This document shows positions 37,367 to 45,333 of a stretch of 64,000 nt of DNA, one piece after another; the stretch's first letter is position 1, and every line of letters starts with the position of its first letter. The translations under genes and the position numbers were made by a program. The stretch is from assembly GCF_012641395.1 (NCBI RefSeq), contig NZ_JABAIH010000004.1, positions 310,001-374,000 on the forward strand, read 5' to 3'. The DNA is from Rhizobium sp. P32RR-XVIII. Lineage in GTDB: Bacteria > Pseudomonadota > Alphaproteobacteria > Rhizobiales > Rhizobiaceae. Under the pieces are notes generated by a model. The model was not told the origin of the DNA. It did no database searches and worked only from the letters and a program-made list of their open reading frames with translations.

Positions 37367-37852
37367 ATGGAGAAGAAATTTCCCATTAACACGGAATGGT
37401 TCCGGCTCAAACTTCGTGAAAAGGGTCGGTCCGCAAGCGCCTTGGCTGCGTTTTTGGGGCTTGATAAGTCTGCTGTGTCGCGACTGCTGAATGGCGGTCG
37501 CAATGTATCGGCTGAAGAACAAGACAAGATTGCGCAGTTCCTGGGAGTGGATGTCGCGGAGGTTGCCATGCATAGGCGTGGCAAGCAGACTGGCTTTGCG
37601 GAGAAGAAGCAGGAGGCTTATGTGCAGGATCTCCGCCGGTCAGCTCTCGAACCTCCCGTGGACATGTTCACGGAGGCCGATATCATCCACAAGGACGGCA
37701 AGCGCTGGATGGAAGCTCCGGACGGCACACTGATCGAACTGCATCCGGCATTTGGATGCATGAAAGGAACGATCACGGTCATGCCGGGTGTTGACCTGAC
37801 AGCGCCGATGGATTGGGACGAAGAATGGGGCGAAAAGCTCTACAATGAGTAG
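37367..37852 (+). CDS. Antitoxin with XRE-like helix-turn-helix
   Basis: A 161-residue protein. The N-terminal part (residues 1-60) is a Cro/C1-type helix-turn-helix ('RLKLREKGRSASALAAFLGLDKSAVSRLLNGGRN'), and the C-terminal acidic part ('DLTAPMDWDEEWGEKLYNE') looks like a toxin-binding tail. The ATG at 37367 lies about ten bases after GAGG. Its end overlaps the PIN toxin start by eight bases. It probably represses its own operon. The pair interrupts the catabolic gene set between ligase and aldehyde dehydrogenase genes. Confidence 0.85.
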   Translation: MEKKFPINTEWFRLKLREKGRSASALAAFLGLDKSAVSRLLNGGRNVSAEEQDKIAQFLGVDVAEVAMHRRGKQTGFAEKKQEAYVQDLRRSALEPPVDMFTEADIIHKDGKRWMEAPDGTLIELHPAFGCMKGTITVMPGVDLTAPMDWDEEWGEKLYNE

Positions 37853-38261
37853 TCCATACCTTCTGGATACTTGTGCGGTGATCTGGATAACTCAAAACGA
37901 GGCTTTGGCATTGAGTGCGGTCGCGGCGCTCTCCGATTGCAGAGCCCGCAGCGTTCCGGTCTTCGTTTCCGCAGTGACGGCGTGGGAGATGGCAATGCTA
38001 TTGATGCGGGGCCGAATTCGTGAGACTCGGGAAGCGAAACGCTGGTACGACGATTTCAGGCATGAAGCGCAGGTGGCGGAACAACCTGTTACGGCCGATG
38101 TCTTTATTGCTTCCTGCGCGCTGCCGCAGCCTATTCACAAAGACCCGATTGATCGCATCCTAATTGCCACCGCACGCGAGCACGACCTGACCATCATTAC
38201 TCGCGACAGAGCTATCCTCGCCTATGGCGCCGCGGGCCACGTGAAAACCCTGGCCTGTTAA
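37845..38261 (+). CDS. Type II toxin, PIN-domain ribonuclease
   Basis: A 138-residue PIN-domain protein: D8 in 'PYLLDTCAVIW', E48 in 'SAVTAWEMAML', D100 and D103 in 'HKDPIDRILIATA', and 'LTIITRDRAILAYG' at the C-terminus. The arrangement is that of VapC-like ribonucleases. Its ATG is inside the antitoxin gene (eight-base overlap), which ties the two together. The aldehyde dehydrogenase gene starts only 18 bases later, so the toxin message may continue into it. Confidence 0.9.
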   Translation: MSSPYLLDTCAVIWITQNEALALSAVAALSDCRARSVPVFVSAVTAWEMAMLLMRGRIRETREAKRWYDDFRHEAQVAEQPVTADVFIASCALPQPIHKDPIDRILIATAREHDLTIITRDRAILAYGAAGHVKTLAC

Positions 38262-38279
38262 AAATCGGAGTGAGATTGA

Positions 38280-39665
38280 ATGACAATGATCCAATGCATA
38301 TCACCGGTCGATGGATCGGTTTACGCGGAGCGCCCGGCGCTTTCGCTCGAGGCGGCCAAGGAGGCCGTCGCCCGTGCCCGCAAGGCACAGAAGGCCTGGG
38401 CGAGACGGCCGCTCGAAGAGCGCGTCCAACTGGTGCTCAAGGGCGTTGCGCGGCTCAACGAGATGTCCGACGTCGTGGTCCCGGAACTCGCCTGGCAGAT
38501 GGGCCGCCCGGTCAAGTACGGCGGCGAATATCGCGGCTTCAACGAACGCTCCAACTATGTGGCCTCGATCGCGGCCGATGCGCTTGCGCCGCTCGTCGTC
38601 GAGGAAAGCGACAAGTTCGAGCGCCGCATCGAGCGCGAAGCGCATGGCGTCGTCTTCGTCGTGGCTCCCTGGAATTATCCTTACATGACGGCGATCAACA
38701 CGATTGCCCCGGCGCTGATGGCCGGCAATACCGTGGTTCTGAAACATGCATCGCAGACGCTTCTCGTCGGCGAACGGCTGGTGCAGGCCTTCGTCGAGGC
38801 CGGCCTGCCTGACGATGTCTTCCAGAATGTCTTCCTCGACCACGAGACGACCTCGGCGCTAATCGCTGCCGGCAGCTTCAACTTTGTCAACTTCACCGGT
38901 TCGGTCGAAGGCGGCCGCTCGATGGAGCGTGCGGCCGCCGGTACCTTTACGGGCCTCGGTCTCGAACTCGGCGGCAAGGATCCGGGCTACGTCATGGAAG
39001 ACGCCGACCTTGATGCCGCCGTCGACACGCTGATGGACGGCGCGACCTACAATTCCGGCCAGTGCTGCTGCGGCATCGAGCGCATCTATGTGCACGAATC
39101 GCTCTATGACGCGTTCGTCGAAAAATCGGTCGCCTGGGTGTCGAACTACAAGCTCGGTAACCCGCTTGATCCGGAAACCTCGCTTGGGCCGATGGCTAAC
39201 AAGCGTTTTGCCAAGGTGGTGCGCGAGCAGATCGCCGATGCGGTTTCCAAGGGCGCCAAGGCGCTCGTCGATCCGAAGCTCTTCCCACAGGACGATGGTG
39301 GCGCCTACCTCGCTCCGCAGATCCTCGTCAATGTTGATCATTCCATGCCGTTCATGCGCGAGGAGACCTTCGGCCCGGCTGTCGGCATCATGAAGGTAAA
39401 GAGCGACGATGAAGCGCTGGCGCTGATGAACGACAGCCAGTACGGCCTGACGGCTTCGCTTTGGACGAAGGATCCGGAGCGGGCAGGGCGGCTTGGCCGC
39501 GAGATCGAAACCGGCACCGTCTTCATGAACCGCGCCGACTATCTGGATCCCGCACTTTGCTGGACGGGCGTCAAGGAAACCGGCCGCGGCGGCTCGCTTT
39601 CGATCATCGGTTTCCACAATTTGACGCGTCCGAAATCCTTCCACCTCAAGAAAGTCACAGCATGA
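38280..39665 (+). CDS. NAD(P)-dependent aldehyde dehydrogenase
   Basis: A 461-residue enzyme of the ALDH superfamily. Motifs: 'VVAPWNYPYMTAINTIAPALMAGNTVVLKHA' region for cofactor, 'FTGSVEGGRSM', catalytic base E229 in 'GLELGGKDP', nucleophile C263 in 'NSGQCCCGIER', and 'EETFGPAVGIMKV'. It would oxidise an aldehyde made by the alcohol dehydrogenase encoded next. Its stop overlaps the start of that gene (ATGA), a sign of linked function. Confidence 0.93.
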   Translation: MTMIQCISPVDGSVYAERPALSLEAAKEAVARARKAQKAWARRPLEERVQLVLKGVARLNEMSDVVVPELAWQMGRPVKYGGEYRGFNERSNYVASIAADALAPLVVEESDKFERRIEREAHGVVFVVAPWNYPYMTAINTIAPALMAGNTVVLKHASQTLLVGERLVQAFVEAGLPDDVFQNVFLDHETTSALIAAGSFNFVNFTGSVEGGRSMERAAAGTFTGLGLELGGKDPGYVMEDADLDAAVDTLMDGATYNSGQCCCGIERIYVHESLYDAFVEKSVAWVSNYKLGNPLDPETSLGPMANKRFAKVVREQIADAVSKGAKALVDPKLFPQDDGGAYLAPQILVNVDHSMPFMREETFGPAVGIMKVKSDDEALALMNDSQYGLTASLWTKDPERAGRLGREIETGTVFMNRADYLDPALCWTGVKETGRGGSLSIIGFHNLTRPKSFHLKKVTA

Positions 39666-40813
39666 GCAGCAACATCACAGCCAACTGGAGCTATCCGACC
39701 GCCGTCAAGCTCGGCCGCGGCCGCATCAAGGAATTGGCGGACGCCTGCAAGAGCCTCGGCATGAAGAAGCCCCTCTTGATCACCGATCGCGGCCTGGCTT
39801 CGATGGCCATCACCAGGAACGCGCTGGATATCCTTGAAGACGCCGGCCTCGGCCGCGCGATCTTCGCCGACGTCGATCCGAATCCGAACGACAAGAATCT
39901 CGAGGCCGGCGTGAAGGCCTTCAAGGATGGCGGTCATGACGGCGTGGTTGCCTTCGGCGGCGGGTCCGGTCTCGATCTCGGCAAATGCGTGGCGTTCATG
40001 GCCGGGCAGACGCGCCCGGTCTGGGACTTCGAGGACATCGGCGACTGGTGGACGCGCGCGAGCGTCGAAGGCATCGCGCCGATCGTCGCCGTGCCGACGA
40101 CGGCGGGCACCGGCTCGGAAGTCGGCCGCGCCAGCGTCATCACCAATTCAGAAACGCATGTGAAAAAGATCATCTTCCACCCGAAGTTCCTGCCGGGCGT
40201 GGTTATTTCCGATCCGGAACTGACGGTCGGCATGCCGAAGATCATCACCGCGGGTACCGGCATGGATGCCTTCGCGCATTGCCTCGAAGCCTATTCGTCG
40301 CCGTTCTATCATCCGATGTCGGCCGGCATCGCGCTGGAAGGCATGCGCCTCGCCAAGGAATTCCTGCCGCGCGCCTACAAAGAGGGAACGGACCTCGAAG
40401 CCCGCGCCAACATGATGGCGGCAGCTGCCATGGGCGCCGTCGCCTTCCAGAAGGGGCTCGGAGCGATCCATGCGCTGTCGCACCCGATCGGCGCCGTCTA
40501 CAACACGCATCATGGCATGACCAATGCCGTTGTCATGCCTGCCGTGCTCCGGTTCAACCGCAAGGCCATCGAAGACAAGATCGCGCGCGCCGCAGCCTAT
40601 CTCGGCATTTCCGGCGGCTTCGACGGCTTCTACGACTATGTGTTGCAGCTTCGCGCCGGACTTGGCGTACCGGAAAGCCTCTCGGCTATGGGAATCAAAC
40701 CAGACCGAATCGCCGAATTGTCCGCAATGGCGATCCAGGATCCGAGCGCGGGCGGCAATCCTGTGCCGATGACGCTCGAAAATACCAAGGCGCTTTTCGC
40801 GGAGTGCTTCTAA
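39662..40813 (+). CDS. Iron-containing alcohol dehydrogenase
   Basis: A 383-residue group III alcohol dehydrogenase. The NAD-binding GGGSGLDLGK motif is at residues 99-108, 'VPTTAGTGSEVGRAS' at 144-158, and the iron ligands D202, H206, H270 and H284 are visible in 'GMDAFAHCLEAY', 'HALSHPIG' and 'HHGMTNA'. It oxidises an alcohol to an aldehyde. The ATG overlaps the aldehyde dehydrogenase stop. A second enzyme of this kind beside a gamma-glutamyl ligase suggests an amino-alcohol substrate rather than a diamine. Confidence 0.93.
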   Translation: MSSNITANWSYPTAVKLGRGRIKELADACKSLGMKKPLLITDRGLASMAITRNALDILEDAGLGRAIFADVDPNPNDKNLEAGVKAFKDGGHDGVVAFGGGSGLDLGKCVAFMAGQTRPVWDFEDIGDWWTRASVEGIAPIVAVPTTAGTGSEVGRASVITNSETHVKKIIFHPKFLPGVVISDPELTVGMPKIITAGTGMDAFAHCLEAYSSPFYHPMSAGIALEGMRLAKEFLPRAYKEGTDLEARANMMAAAAMGAVAFQKGLGAIHALSHPIGAVYNTHHGMTNAVVMPAVLRFNRKAIEDKIARAAAYLGISGGFDGFYDYVLQLRAGLGVPESLSAMGIKPDRIAELSAMAIQDPSAGGNPVPMTLENTKALFAECF

Positions 40814-40934
40814 AACACGCCGGCGGCGTTCCGCAAGGGGATACGTCGTCGCACCTTCATCGTAATGATTGCAAAATATCTTTATTAAACCTAAAAAAGA
40901 GGGTGGAGGAGTAAATGCATAATGGGAGGAATCT

Positions 40935-41321
40935 ATGCATCGTTCATCTCGCTGTTTGTTTGCAGCCGCAGCATTCATGAGCTTGGCACTGCCGGCCGCG
41001 GCAAGCGCTGAGTCCTTTCCAAGCCTTGCAGAACAGGGCTATTCCGTTAGCGTGCTTGGACCGGGAAAGTTTGGAGGTCTCGGCTGGGTGGTTTCGAAGG
41101 GTAACGAGCAGTTCTTCTGCCGTATCCGGGCAAGCTTGGCTTATGTCGGGGAAAAGGACATGGTCAGCTTCTCGAAGAGTGGACGGATAGTCACGCTCAA
41201 TCGTGCCGTCTTTGAATCCTCGCTGGGCAGACCGGACTCGACGCTTCCGCAGTTGGCCGATCTGCAGGCTGGCCACCCGAGGCCGGCCGATGTCGGAACA
41301 TGCAGCCCGCTCGCGAAGTAG
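40935..41321 (+). CDS. Hypothetical secreted protein
   Basis: A 128-residue protein with a clean signal peptide (residues 1-25, ..LALPAAASAES). The mature part of about 100 residues contains two cysteines (in 'EQFFCRIRA' and 'ADVGTCSP') that could form a disulfide, and a strand-rich centre ('MVSFSKSGRIVTLNRAVF'). No family is recognised. The ATG follows GGGAGGAATCT, and a strong terminator follows about 70 bases later, so it is a single-gene transcript. Confidence 0.75.
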   Translation: MHRSSRCLFAAAAFMSLALPAAASAESFPSLAEQGYSVSVLGPGKFGGLGWVVSKGNEQFFCRIRASLAYVGEKDMVSFSKSGRIVTLNRAVFESSLGRPDSTLPQLADLQAGHPRPADVGTCSPLAK

Positions 41322-41391
41322 CCGGGTATACGCCTGATCGACCCTGATTTCACCCGGCTCCTTTGGATGTAAGCGGGACCATTCAAATCGG

Positions 41392-41427
41392 CCCCGGAAA
41401 GCCCAGCTTTCCGGGGCTTTTTTGTTT
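41392..41427 (+). terminator. Strong rho-independent terminator
   Basis: An 11-pair stem CCCCGGAAAGC/GCTTTCCGGGG with a three-base loop, followed by a run of T (CTTTTTTGTTTTTT). Confidence 0.9.
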
Positions 41428-41585
41428 TTTCGGCGTTCCAGTTTTCGGCAATACGAGAAATCCGACTGCAATTTCGCCGCCGTTGTTTAAATTTTGTTAA
41501 CCATGATTCGAAAGGATGGATTAACGCACGCTGAGTCCGAAAGTGCGCAAGAGAGCGATGTGGCTCGCGACTTTGAGGATCGAAC

Positions 41586-42299
41586 ATGGCAGTGATCACA
41601 TTTGCAAACACCAAGGGCGGCGCCGGCAAGACCACGGCTGTTCTTTTGCTGGCGACCGAGCTTGCCCGCAAAGGTTATCGTGTCGCCATCCTCGACGCCG
41701 ATCCGCAGCACTGGATCACGCGCTGGCACGAGATTTCCGGCGATGTGCCGAACCTTGAGGTCATCGATTTCGTGACCTCCGCCTCGCTTCCACTGCACAT
41801 CAGCGAGAATAGCGAAGCCATCGACTACTTCATCATCGATCTGCCCGGCGCACGCAATCCGCTGCTGGCCACGGCCATCGGCCTTTCCGACCATGTGCTG
41901 ATCCCGATCCAGGGCTGCGCCATGGATGCACGTGGCGGCGCGCAGGTGCTGGAGCTGCTGCAGTATCTGGATGAGAAGGCGGGTATCAAGATCGCCCATT
42001 CGGTGGTTCTGACCCGTGTCAACTCGATGGTGACCACGCGTGCGCTGCAGCTCGTCAAATCGCTGCTCAGCCAAAGGAATGTTCCGGTTCTCGATACAGC
42101 CATCATAGAACGCTCGGCATTCCGCGATATTTTCGATTGCGGCGGTACGCTGCACAGCATGGACCCGGCACGCGTCTCCAATCTCGACAGGGCGCGCGAG
42201 AATGCGCTCTGTTTTGTCGAGGAAATCATGCGCAAGGTGCCCGTCAGGCTTCCCGCGGCGGCACGCCTTGCGGGCCTGCTGATGCGCGACGCGGCTTGA
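41586..42299 (+). CDS. ParA/VirC1-like ATPase (orphan)
   Basis: A 237-residue MinD/ParA-type ATPase: deviant Walker A K10-GGAGKTT (residues 10-17), 'RVAILDADPQHWITRW', Walker B-like 'YFIIDLPGARNP'. The 'FANTKGGAGKTT...DADPQHWITRWHE' pattern resembles Agrobacterium VirC1 more than chromosomal ParA. No parB-like gene, parS or conjugation gene lies nearby, so its cargo is unknown. The ATG has a GAGGATCG site. It may position another protein or DNA at the cell pole. Confidence 0.88.
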   Translation: MAVITFANTKGGAGKTTAVLLLATELARKGYRVAILDADPQHWITRWHEISGDVPNLEVIDFVTSASLPLHISENSEAIDYFIIDLPGARNPLLATAIGLSDHVLIPIQGCAMDARGGAQVLELLQYLDEKAGIKIAHSVVLTRVNSMVTTRALQLVKSLLSQRNVPVLDTAIIERSAFRDIFDCGGTLHSMDPARVSNLDRARENALCFVEEIMRKVPVRLPAAARLAGLLMRDAA

Positions 42300-42385
42300 T
42301 CTGGACGTTGAACTGAGGTGGGGTCGCTTGAGGCGACCTCAACTCACGGGATAGTGCTGCGTTTGTGGGGCTACAAACCAGCGTC

Positions 42386-43069
42386 TCAAGCGGCCTGTCT
42401 GAGAAGCCACGCGTCATGGTTCTTGAGGAAGACCTTGAGACGATCGGCATAGTCCTCCGTAACCGCCTCTTTCACACTTTCCCGGCTGGCCAGCGTCTTT
42501 CGCCAGGCCGTCACATGCGCAAGGCCATCGAACACGCGGTTCGGCGCGATCGCGTCGAATACGTCGAAATAGCGGAAAATCGGCGCGAACACCGCATCGA
42601 CAAGGCTGAATGCATGACCGGCGAAGAAGGGCCCGGCACCCAACTCAGCCTCGATGCGTCTGAACTTTTCGATCAGCGCCAAGCGCTTTGCCTCATAGGT
42701 CGCGGGATCCTTTGCGGTCTCAAATCCCCACAGGTCCGAGAGGATGGACGAGCCGAACTCGATCCAGCCGCGATGTTGCGCCCGCGCGAGCGGATCGGCC
42801 GGATGGAGCGGGATGCCGGGTTGGGTCTCTTCGAGATATTCGCAGATGACGGCGCTTTCGAACAACACCGCCTCCATTCCATCCTCCTGTCGCACGACCA
42901 GCAACGGCACCTTGCCGAGAGGAGAAACGGCGAGGAACCAATCGGGCTTTGCTGCGAGATCGACATACCTGCGCTCGAACGGAACGCCTTTCTCGATCAG
43001 CGCAATGGCGGCGCGCTGGACGTAGGGGCAGAGATGATGGCTGATCAGGGTCAGCTTGGCGTCGGACAT
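42386..43069 (-). CDS. Glutathione S-transferase family protein
   Basis: A 227-residue protein: N-terminal thioredoxin-fold domain ('TLISHHLCPYVQRAAIALIEKGVPFERRYVDL', 'SPLGKVPLLVV' with the cis-proline, 'LFESAVICEYLEE') and an all-helical C-terminal domain ('FFAGHAFSLVDAVFAPIFRYFD'). A cysteine in CPYVQ suggests an omega/beta-like GST that may act on disulfides as well as on electrophiles. It is divergent from a MarR regulator, with two operators over its promoter, so expression is probably inducible. The AGGAGC site precedes the ATG. Confidence 0.9.
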   Translation of the reverse strand: MSDAKLTLISHHLCPYVQRAAIALIEKGVPFERRYVDLAAKPDWFLAVSPLGKVPLLVVRQEDGMEAVLFESAVICEYLEETQPGIPLHPADPLARAQHRGWIEFGSSILSDLWGFETAKDPATYEAKRLALIEKFRRIEAELGAGPFFAGHAFSLVDAVFAPIFRYFDVFDAIAPNRVFDGLAHVTAWRKTLASRESVKEAVTEDYADRLKVFLKNHDAWLLRQAA

Positions 43070-43125
43070 GATGAAGCTCCTATTTTGCGGGAATCAACGG
43101 ATCGAACGCGAAGGCTCCGTCGCTG

Positions 43126-43188
43126 TAGATGTAATTGCATCTATATTGCGACTTGCTTTGTGGGTCAATATAGATGTAACTGCATCTA
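43126..43188. promoter_or_regulatory. Divergent GST/MarR promoter pair with two MarR-type operators
   Basis: Two copies of an 18-base imperfect palindrome, TAGATGTAATTGCATCTA (43126-43143) and TAGATGTAACTGCATCTA (43171-43188). The forward promoter reads TTGCGA (43146-43151), 17 bases, TATAGA (43169-43174). The reverse promoter reads TTGACC (43168-43163), 17 bases, TATAGA (43145-43140). Each -10 hexamer overlaps one operator, so one MarR dimer on each site would shut both promoters. Confidence 0.75.
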
Positions 43189-43652
43189 TGTCGGATTGTT
43201 CAAACCTCACAACGAATCAGCCTTCGCCGTCAATCACGCGAGTGTGGGTGCGTCTTATGCGTGCTCAACGGCTGGTGTTGATGGCGATCGAGCAGGATTT
43301 GAAGGCGGCGGCCCTGCCACCGCTCGGCTGGTATGACGTTCTGCTGGAGCTGACACGCGCAAAGGACGGCAAGCTGCGCCCCTACGAGATCGAAGAGCAC
43401 ACGCTGCTGGCGCAACACAATCTCTCACGGCTTATCGACCGGATGGAGAAGGAAGGGCTTGTTCAGCGCGAGGTGTTTCACGAGGACGGCCGGGGCCGGT
43501 GGGTCCTCGTGACCGAGGCAGGGCGCGCCATGCAAGCTCGCATGTGGACGGTCTATGCCTCGGCGCTTCAAAACCATCTAGGCACGAAGCTGGATGACGC
43601 CCGCGCCAATCAACTGGCTGACTTGCTGGCGGCGCTGTCGCGAAAATCCTGA
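43188..43652 (+). CDS. MarR-family transcriptional regulator
   Basis: A 154-residue winged-helix regulator: 'SITRVWVRLMRAQRLVLMAIEQDLKAAALPPLGWYDVLLEL', recognition part 'TLLAQHNLSRLIDRMEKEGLVQREVFHEDGRGRWVLVTEAG', and a C-terminal dimer helix. The ATG at 43188 is the first base of the operator's end, and the predicted transcript start lies only about seven bases upstream, so the message would be almost leaderless; no ribosome site is seen. An internal ATG at 43257 would remove conserved residues. It probably represses itself and the divergent GST. Confidence 0.85.
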   Translation: MSDCSNLTTNQPSPSITRVWVRLMRAQRLVLMAIEQDLKAAALPPLGWYDVLLELTRAKDGKLRPYEIEEHTLLAQHNLSRLIDRMEKEGLVQREVFHEDGRGRWVLVTEAGRAMQARMWTVYASALQNHLGTKLDDARANQLADLLAALSRKS

Positions 43653-43710
43653 CGACCGCAGTTTCCTTGCGGCCGGCTGTTGGTCCTAACGTGCGTTTGG
43701 ATTAGTCGGC

Positions 43711-45087
43711 TTAATCGACGAATTCGACCGTCACGCCGGGCTTCACCATTTTGGCGAGTTCGGTTGCATCCCAGTTCGTCAGGCGAATGCAGCCGTGGCT
43801 CTGGGTGCGGCCGATCTTAGAAGGTTCGGGCGTGCCGTGAATGCCGTATGTCGGCTTCGAAAGCGCGATCCAGACCGTTCCCACCGGACCGTTCGGACCC
43901 GGCGGGATATTCAGGATCTTGTCGTTTGCGCCCTGCTGAAAGTTGATCCTCGGGTTGTAGGTGTAACCCGGGTTCAGCGCGACGCGTTCGACGTTAACAA
44001 GGCCGGAAGGCGAGGGGGTGTCGGTGGAGCCGATCGAGGCGGGATAAGCGGCGACGAGCTTGCCTGCGTCGTCATAAGCGAAGACTTGCTTCTTGGCCTT
44101 GTCCGCGAGGATCTTGGCGACGGTGCCGGCCTTGTTCTGGCCGGGATTGACGACCTTGATAACCGTGCCCGGAACGGTGAAGTCGGCGCCGGGGTTCATT
44201 TCCTTGAGGAAGGCTTCATCCATGTGGAAACGCTCGGCGAGCATTTCGGTCGTCGATGTGTAGCCCATCGACGGCAAAAGCGCCTTCTGCGAATAGTCTT
44301 CCGGAATCTGAGCGACATAGGGGCCTGCCGCGTCCGTGGGCGTGATCGTGTAGCTCACGATGGGCAGTCCGCCAGACAGACGAAGTTCCTCGAGAATCGC
44401 GTCGGTATTGTTCGGGTCCAGCTTTTCACCCGTCATCTGCTCGTAGGCGTAGATCGCCTTGGTGACGTTCGAGCCCATGTGGCCGTCGATGACGCCCGGA
44501 GAAACGCCGGCGCGATCGAGGAAGACCTGAATGGCGACGATCTCCGGCTTCGATTTACCCTTCAGCGTGATCACTGGCTCTGAGGGTGGTGCCGGTTGCG
44601 GTTGGGTCGGGAACTGCTGATCCGGTTCGATCGACGCATAGTTCTCGTTCGGCGGATAGCCCTGGCCCTCCGTGCCCGGATAGGGCTGATCGTCAAGTGG
44701 TTCGCGCTGGATCTCCGCATCCCGGGGGATGGCGCCGGTAACCGCGCCGCGCTCTCTATAGCGGCCGCCCTCGCTGTCCTCGGCATAGTAGGGGTCATCG
44801 CCATAGGTTTCGCGGACAGGCGGCCGCGGATAATAATTGCGGGCCTGCATTTCGGTCGCGACGACGTTGCCATAGCGGTCGACCAGGACGCGGTTGCCGT
44901 TGCGATCGCGCGTATAATAGACGTCAGCGCCGGGCGGCACGTAATCAATAATTGCGCCGTCCGGGGTTACCATGACGACACCGCGCTCGCGGCGGCCGTA
45001 CTGCTGCGCATCCGCAACGGGTGCGACAGCGGTTAACGCAAGCACGGCAGCAGCAAGCGACAAACCCGATTTTACAAAGCGATTCAC
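43711..45087 (-). CDS. L,D-transpeptidase (YkuD family) with peptidoglycan-binding domain
   Basis: A 458-residue exported cell-wall enzyme. Signal peptide to about residue 27 (..APVADAQQ), a long Tyr/Pro/Glu-rich linker (about 30-150), a peptidoglycan-binding domain ('PEIVAIQVFLDRAGVSPGVIDGHMG'), and the C-terminal YkuD catalytic domain with H..SHGC (nucleophile C433, 'SHGCIRLTN'). It forms 3-3 cross-links or anchors proteins to peptidoglycan, as in other rhizobia. The GTG at 45087 follows GAGGTGAAAGAC; longer in-frame starts are weaker. The 245-base gap upstream shows no clear gene. Confidence 0.92.
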   Translation of the reverse strand: MNRFVKSGLSLAAAVLALTAVAPVADAQQYGRRERGVVMVTPDGAIIDYVPPGADVYYTRDRNGNRVLVDRYGNVVATEMQARNYYPRPPVRETYGDDPYYAEDSEGGRYRERGAVTGAIPRDAEIQREPLDDQPYPGTEGQGYPPNENYASIEPDQQFPTQPQPAPPSEPVITLKGKSKPEIVAIQVFLDRAGVSPGVIDGHMGSNVTKAIYAYEQMTGEKLDPNNTDAILEELRLSGGLPIVSYTITPTDAAGPYVAQIPEDYSQKALLPSMGYTSTTEMLAERFHMDEAFLKEMNPGADFTVPGTVIKVVNPGQNKAGTVAKILADKAKKQVFAYDDAGKLVAAYPASIGSTDTPSPSGLVNVERVALNPGYTYNPRINFQQGANDKILNIPPGPNGPVGTVWIALSKPTYGIHGTPEPSKIGRTQSHGCIRLTNWDATELAKMVKPGVTVEFVD

Positions 45088-45333
45088 GTCTTTCACCTCG
45101 ACCAGTGGCTGTGCCGACACACACCCGCAAATTTTGACGCTAATGTGGAAATTATGGATTCGTACTAAACAAAAGATGAAAAAAACTGTGGTTGTTACCC
45201 GCGGCTAAACGCTTGGTTTCATAAGCGGGTTCCATTGCGACGCGCCGGTTGCGCCGAGCGGTCTTTTCCACAATTGACGAACAGGCGGGCGGATCCTAAC
45301 GCTACGGCATCTCAAAGATAAGGAGGAGTCGCG

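Noticed and set aside
45145..45208. Short forward frame of 21 codons before the DUF4432 gene
   Set aside because: There is no ribosome site, no membrane or signal feature, and it lies in the divergent control region.
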